Positions 6,009 to 8,448 of a DNA stretch of 8,448 bases are shown here, one piece after another. A model generated the notes under the pieces. It was not told the DNA's origin. It ran no database searches and worked only from the letters and a program-made list of their open reading frames with translations. Location of the stretch: assembly GCA_944392065.1 (NCBI GenBank), contig CALXVO010000053.1, positions 1 through 8,448 on the forward strand, written 5' to 3'. Source of the stretch: an uncultured Clostridia bacterium. GTDB lineage: Bacteria > Bacillota > Clostridia > TANB77 > CAG-508. The stretch's first letter is position 1, and each line of letters starts with the position of its first letter. The translations under genes and the position numbers were made by a program.

Positions 6009-6010
6009 AT

Positions 6011-6057
6011 AAAAAGTCCGAGATTTACTTCTTGTATAAGAAAATCTTGGACTTTTT
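6011..6057. terminator. Strong bidirectional terminator between convergent genes
   Basis: Arms 6011-6026 and 6042-6057 pair over 16 positions with one G-T. The inner part adds TCTT/AAGA around GTAT. The outer A5/T5 gives a U-tract in both directions. It serves both the plus-strand acidic-protein gene and the minus-strand HExxH gene. Confidence 0.85.
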
Positions 6058-6078
6058 GTTTCTTAGAATAATGAGCTC

Positions 6079-7119
6079 CTATGCTCCAAAATAAGATAAT
6101 ATTTTTTTAAAAAATCTAAACAGCCTATTATTATAAATAACTGATAAAGTGTTTTTACTACTTTCTTTGCTTATTTCCATTATTCGTTTATCAAATTTTT
6201 CTAATATATATTCTTTATATTGCTCATAATCATCATTTAAACTAAATCTTGTTTCTTCTGCAACTCCAAGTAGCGGTTTGTAATTTAAAAACTTCTCTAT
6301 ATAAAAATCCACTTCTGAAATTGTGGTCAATCTATTGCAGATTTTGTCGAAATAGGTTGTCATGATTGTATTTTGTAGTTCCAAATATATGTCTGCTATT
6401 TCATTATCTAGTAATTCTTTACTATCTTCTTGATATTCTCCATTTCTTTTATTTCGCAAATCTATTATTTTATCAAACATTTTAATTATTGTAGTTGCTT
6501 TATCTTCAAAAGTGTTTAAAAAATCTTCCTCAAATTTTTCATCACAATTTATGGTTCCCTTTACTATACTGTTTTCTCCCATAACATAAACTACTTGATT
6601 TATTAAGTTAGTTAGAAATGGATAATAGTTTGGACTAACTGTTTTTAATATAACCCCTGCCTTTTTGGTTACTGTAAGTGAATTGCCCACAGACTTTGAT
6701 GCAATGTATTGTACTGCTGCTTCATTTATTCCAAGTCCATAGGTTGAAAGTTCTTCAAATTCGGCAAGCCCAATTTTCTTTAGTTTTCCCTTTTCGTTTC
6801 TTACATCTTGTAAATAGTGAATACATTCATGTACAACCTTGTCGCTTATATTATTTAAATCGATTCTTTCATCAAAATAAATAGAATTATTTTCATATAC
6901 ATAGTTAACATTAGAAATACTTTTTTCTTCATTTATTTGGGCAAAATACATTTTACAGTTAAGTAAACGAATTAATAAATTATTGTAGTCATCTTCTAAA
7001 ATTGGAAATGCTTTTACCAATAATTCTGTTACTTCTTCTGCTATATATCGCACTTCTCTTTGTGAAAATTCTCTAATTGTACTTATCCCTAATTTTTCTA
7101 GTTTTTTTTCTGCATTCAC
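6079..7119 (-). CDS. Putative zinc metallopeptidase-like protein (HExxH), unknown family
   Basis: A 346-residue protein with no signal peptide or clear membrane segment, so likely cytoplasmic. The zinc-binding helix VVHECIHYLQD puts H97 and H101 as ligands and E98 as the catalytic base. A second helix, GLGINEAAVQYIA (128-140), supplies E133 as the probable third ligand, an arrangement like that of gluzincins. Both motifs are intact. Flanking regions are helical and Lys/Glu-rich, and the C-terminus is a basic amphipathic stretch (NRLFRFFKKILSYFGA). I do not recognise a named family, and the substrate is unknown. The start is GTG (7119-7117), preceded by AAAGGA 11 bases upstream. The GTG overlaps the TGA of a possible 24-residue leader ORF (GTGA), suggesting translational coupling. 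Its promoter is 145 bases upstream and the leader is highly structured. The gene ends by the shared bidirectional terminator. Confidence 0.8.
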   Translation of the reverse strand: MNAEKKLEKLGISTIREFSQREVRYIAEEVTELLVKAFPILEDDYNNLLIRLLNCKMYFAQINEEKSISNVNYVYENNSIYFDERIDLNNISDKVVHECIHYLQDVRNEKGKLKKIGLAEFEELSTYGLGINEAAVQYIASKSVGNSLTVTKKAGVILKTVSPNYYPFLTNLINQVVYVMGENSIVKGTINCDEKFEEDFLNTFEDKATTIIKMFDKIIDLRNKRNGEYQEDSKELLDNEIADIYLELQNTIMTTYFDKICNRLTTISEVDFYIEKFLNYKPLLGVAEETRFSLNDDYEQYKEYILEKFDKRIMEISKESSKNTLSVIYNNRLFRFFKKILSYFGA

Positions 7120-7190
7120 TTATCTATCATTCCTTTCTTATCATTATTTAACATTATAGTATCAATATATTTTTTGTCATCTAACATCAT
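7116..7190 (-). CDS. Possible 24-residue leader peptide overlapping the HExxH gene start
   Basis: An ATG ATG at 7190-7185 opens a frame of 24 codons ending in TGA at 7118-7116, which overlaps the GTG of the next gene by two bases. The peptide is Lys/Asp-rich (begins MMLDDKKYID). AAAGGA is 15 bases upstream, rather far, and lies in a hairpin, while the start itself lies in a second hairpin. It may be a regulatory upstream ORF, or chance. Confidence 0.35.
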   Translation of the reverse strand: MMLDDKKYIDTIMLNNDKKGMIDK

Positions 7191-7229
7191 GTTAAATAAT
7201 AGAATTCCTTTAGTCAGAAAAGAATTCTA
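7143..7229 (-). promoter_or_regulatory. Two adjacent long hairpins in the leader of the HExxH gene
   Basis: In transcript order, the first stem pairs 7229-7218 with 7211-7200 (12 pairs with one G-T, 6-base loop) and includes an AAAGGA. The second pairs 7200-7189 with 7154-7143 (12 perfect pairs, 34-base loop) and includes the ATG ATG of the possible leader ORF. The true ribosome-binding site (about 7136-7131) lies just after. No T-run follows, so translational control or RNA stability is likelier than termination. Confidence 0.55.
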
Positions 7230-7269
7230 ATTTTTTGATTGTTTCTTTCCTTATCCTACGTTTTTCTAC

Positions 7270-7298
7270 ATTATATTACACTTATTTTGTTTTAGCAA
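7270..7298 (-). promoter_or_regulatory. Promoter of the HExxH gene
   Basis: Minus strand TTGCTA (7298-7293), 17 bases, TATAAT (7275-7270). The start near 7263 gives a leader of about 145 bases, long enough for the two hairpins. Confidence 0.65.
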
Positions 7299-7328
7299 GA
7301 TTTATGAAAAGAATTTTTGCACTTGTGG

Positions 7329-7575
7329 TTACAAATCAGTGCAGAGTTTAATTTTACATCTATGTCCTAGTAGTATGTATATTTAGATAATTTTGAAGTA
7401 CCGCGCAGCGACCAAACGAGCTTTGTAAAAGCGAGTGCGATTTGGAGCAAACGAGTGATCTTAAAAAATTTTATTTTTTAAGATCACTAATTTGTTTGCG
7501 ACAGCAAGGTACAAAAAAATTTGAGAAATATACATACTACTAGGACGTATACTACAGATTTATACTGAATTGTAA
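7329..7575. repeat. Complete inverted-repeat (MITE-like) element, copy C
   Basis: The 247-bp element begins TTACAAATCAGT and ends with the near reverse complement ACTGAATTGTAA. The arms share a perfect 21-bp inverted block (7364-7384 and 7526-7546), and pairing continues to GTACC/GGTAC. The core carries two CAAACGAG copies (7413-7420, 7448-7455). It also has a perfect 15-bp hairpin (7454-7468/7474-7488, AGTGATCTT with six A/T pairs). There is no ORF, so any movement would depend on an enzyme elsewhere. A target-site duplication is not obvious. It sits between the divergent promoters at 7270-7298 and 7601-7629, filling most of the 563-base gene-free region. Confidence 0.85.
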
Positions 7576-7600
7576 CATTTATCCAAAATTCACCAGAAAT

Positions 7601-7629
7601 TTGATTAATACTATCTTTTATGGTATAAT
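7601..7629 (+). promoter_or_regulatory. Promoter of the membrane-protein gene
   Basis: TTGATT (7601-7606), 17 bases, TATAAT (7624-7629). It lies 26 bases beyond the end of repeat copy C, so the gene is expressed from its own promoter and not from the repeat. Confidence 0.7.
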
Positions 7630-7682
7630 GAAGTAGATATTTATTTAAAACTGTATCAATAGTAAAAGGGGATGTATAAAAA

Positions 7683-8267
7683 ATGAGTGAAGGAAAACAT
7701 TCTTCTACTGGAAAGCATAGTCATAATGTGAAACCTCCCAGAAAAGAAAAAATAAAAAAAAGAGAAAAAAATAATTTAAATAAAAGCAGCTCAAAGATTT
7801 TTAAACGTATTTTTATTATTGTTTGTTTATTATTAATTGCTTCTGTTATTTATTTTGCCTATGTGCATTTTGCTAAACCAAAGGAAGACTCAAATAATGA
7901 AAATGATTTATCTACAAGTACAGAAATGTCTTTTGAAAATTCTACTTCATATGAATTATCTGAAGATGGCGAGGCAAAAGAATCTATATATGTAGAAGGT
8001 GCGGAATATTTAGAAATAATTAAATTTAATGTCATTGCTGATGAAGATATTTCTACCGTTTCTGCAAAATTCAAAAATAATTCTAATGAAAGTTATGAAG
8101 ATATAGAACTAAGAATTACATTATTAGATGACAATAATGTAGAAATAACTTCTTTAGATTATATAATTGATAAAATAGAGGCTAATGGAGAAGTCCTTGC
8201 TCATGGAGCTGTAAAAGAAGATTTATCTAATTGCACTACTTGTACTGTAGCTTTAAGGAAAAAATAA
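7683..8267 (+). CDS. Single-pass membrane protein with extracytoplasmic FxLYD-like β domain
   Basis: A 194-residue protein. Residues 1-42 are very basic (His/Lys-rich, KEKIKKREK) and lie in the cytoplasm. One membrane helix spans about 43-63 (IFIIVCLLLIASVIYFAYVHF), followed by an acidic Ser/Asn linker (66-100). Residues about 106-194 look like a small Ig-like β-sandwich of the FxLYD type found on many Gram-positive surface proteins. It shows VSAKFKNNSNESYEDIELRITLLDDNN, then a Gly-containing turn (IEANGEVLAHGAV). Two cysteines near the end (C184, C187; CTTC) could form a disulfide. AAAAGGGGAT before the ATG supports the start. It forms a single-gene unit, with a promoter at 7601-7629 and a terminator just after. 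The exact function, perhaps cell-envelope related, is unknown. Confidence 0.8.
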   Translation: MSEGKHSSTGKHSHNVKPPRKEKIKKREKNNLNKSSSKIFKRIFIIVCLLLIASVIYFAYVHFAKPKEDSNNENDLSTSTEMSFENSTSYELSEDGEAKESIYVEGAEYLEIIKFNVIADEDISTVSAKFKNNSNESYEDIELRITLLDDNNVEITSLDYIIDKIEANGEVLAHGAVKEDLSNCTTCTVALRKK

Positions 8268-8271
8268 TTGT

Positions 8272-8312
8272 AAAGGCTGGAAATAAAAGTTTAAATTATA
8301 ATTCCAGCTTTT
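8272..8312 (+). terminator. Terminator of the membrane-protein gene
   Basis: AAAGGCTGGAA (8272-8282) pairs with TTCCAGCTTTT (8302-8312) over 11 positions with one G-T. A T-rich tail follows. It lies directly after the stop codon. Confidence 0.75.
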
Positions 8313-8385
8313 CTTTGTATAGATAATCTTTTCGCTTATTTAAAATATTTAAAATTCATTTCTATATTTTACAGGTAACAATAAG

Positions 8386-8429
8386 AAAAGTGGCTTCGCC
8401 TTTTGTAGCGTTTTGCTTCGCAAATACGC
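8386..8429. repeat. Two small TTC-loop hairpins at the window end
   Basis: GGC-TTC-GCC (8392-8400), flanked by AAAA and TTTT, is followed by GCG/TTTGC-TTC-GCAAA/CGC (8408-8429). The GC-rich composition differs from its surroundings, and GGTAAC occurs on both sides (near 8374 and 8439). It may be the start of another repeat family cut by the window edge. Confidence 0.4.
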
Positions 8430-8448
8430 ACGGTCCAAGGTAACTTAG

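Noticed and set aside
6678..6884. Plus-strand ORF opposite the HExxH motif
   Set aside because: Antisense to the metallopeptidase-like gene, no ribosome-binding site and no family.
7859..8074. Minus-strand ORF inside the membrane-protein gene
   Set aside because: Antisense shadow of the FxLYD-like protein, without promoter or ribosome-binding site.

Overview
The window is strongly AT-rich, and its genes carry Gram-positive ribosome-binding sites (AGGAGG, AAAGGA, AAGGGGA) and near-consensus sigma-A promoters with 17-18 bp spacers. With a clostridial-type atypical prepilin and a bacterial acyl-ACP thioesterase, this points to a low-GC Firmicute of the Clostridia, probably an uncultured gut lineage. 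That assignment is an inference from style and gene families.

Layout. Bases 1-76 are the right arm of an inverted-repeat element cut by the window edge. A frame-broken small gene (176-500, minus) follows, then a Walker ATPase with a DUF4143-type C-terminus (587-1852, minus). At 1931-2062 lie a strong hairpin and the left arm of a second repeat copy. A GC-richer, gene-free stretch (about 2063-2287) leads into a large prepilin-like surface protein with a formylglycine-generating-enzyme/C-type-lectin domain (2288-3727, minus). The divergent intergenic region 3728-4075 holds helically phased 11-bp repeats and two promoters. On the plus strand come a frameshifted 4HBT acyl-CoA thioesterase (4076-4493), a pair of short GTCCC-core repeats around a terminator, an intact acyl-ACP thioesterase (4594-5328), and a small acidic protein with a hydrophobic C-terminal tail (5437-5931). 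A bidirectional terminator separates the latter from a convergent HExxH protein (6079-7119, minus). That gene has a structured leader and a possible 24-residue upstream ORF that overlaps its GTG start. A complete copy of the inverted-repeat element (7329-7575) precedes a single-pass membrane protein (7683-8267, plus), which ends in a terminator. More small hairpins run to the window end.

How the genes fit together. The two thioesterases suggest release of acyl chains from CoA or ACP. The others look like unrelated one-gene units, each with its own promoter, as in accessory DNA laced with non-autonomous repeats. No RNA genes, CRISPR arrays, transposase or reverse transcriptase were seen. The most notable points are the three related palindromic elements, the domain-nested prepilin/lectin protein, the leader of the HExxH gene, the phased operator-like repeats, and two broken reading frames that are either pseudogenes or assembly errors.
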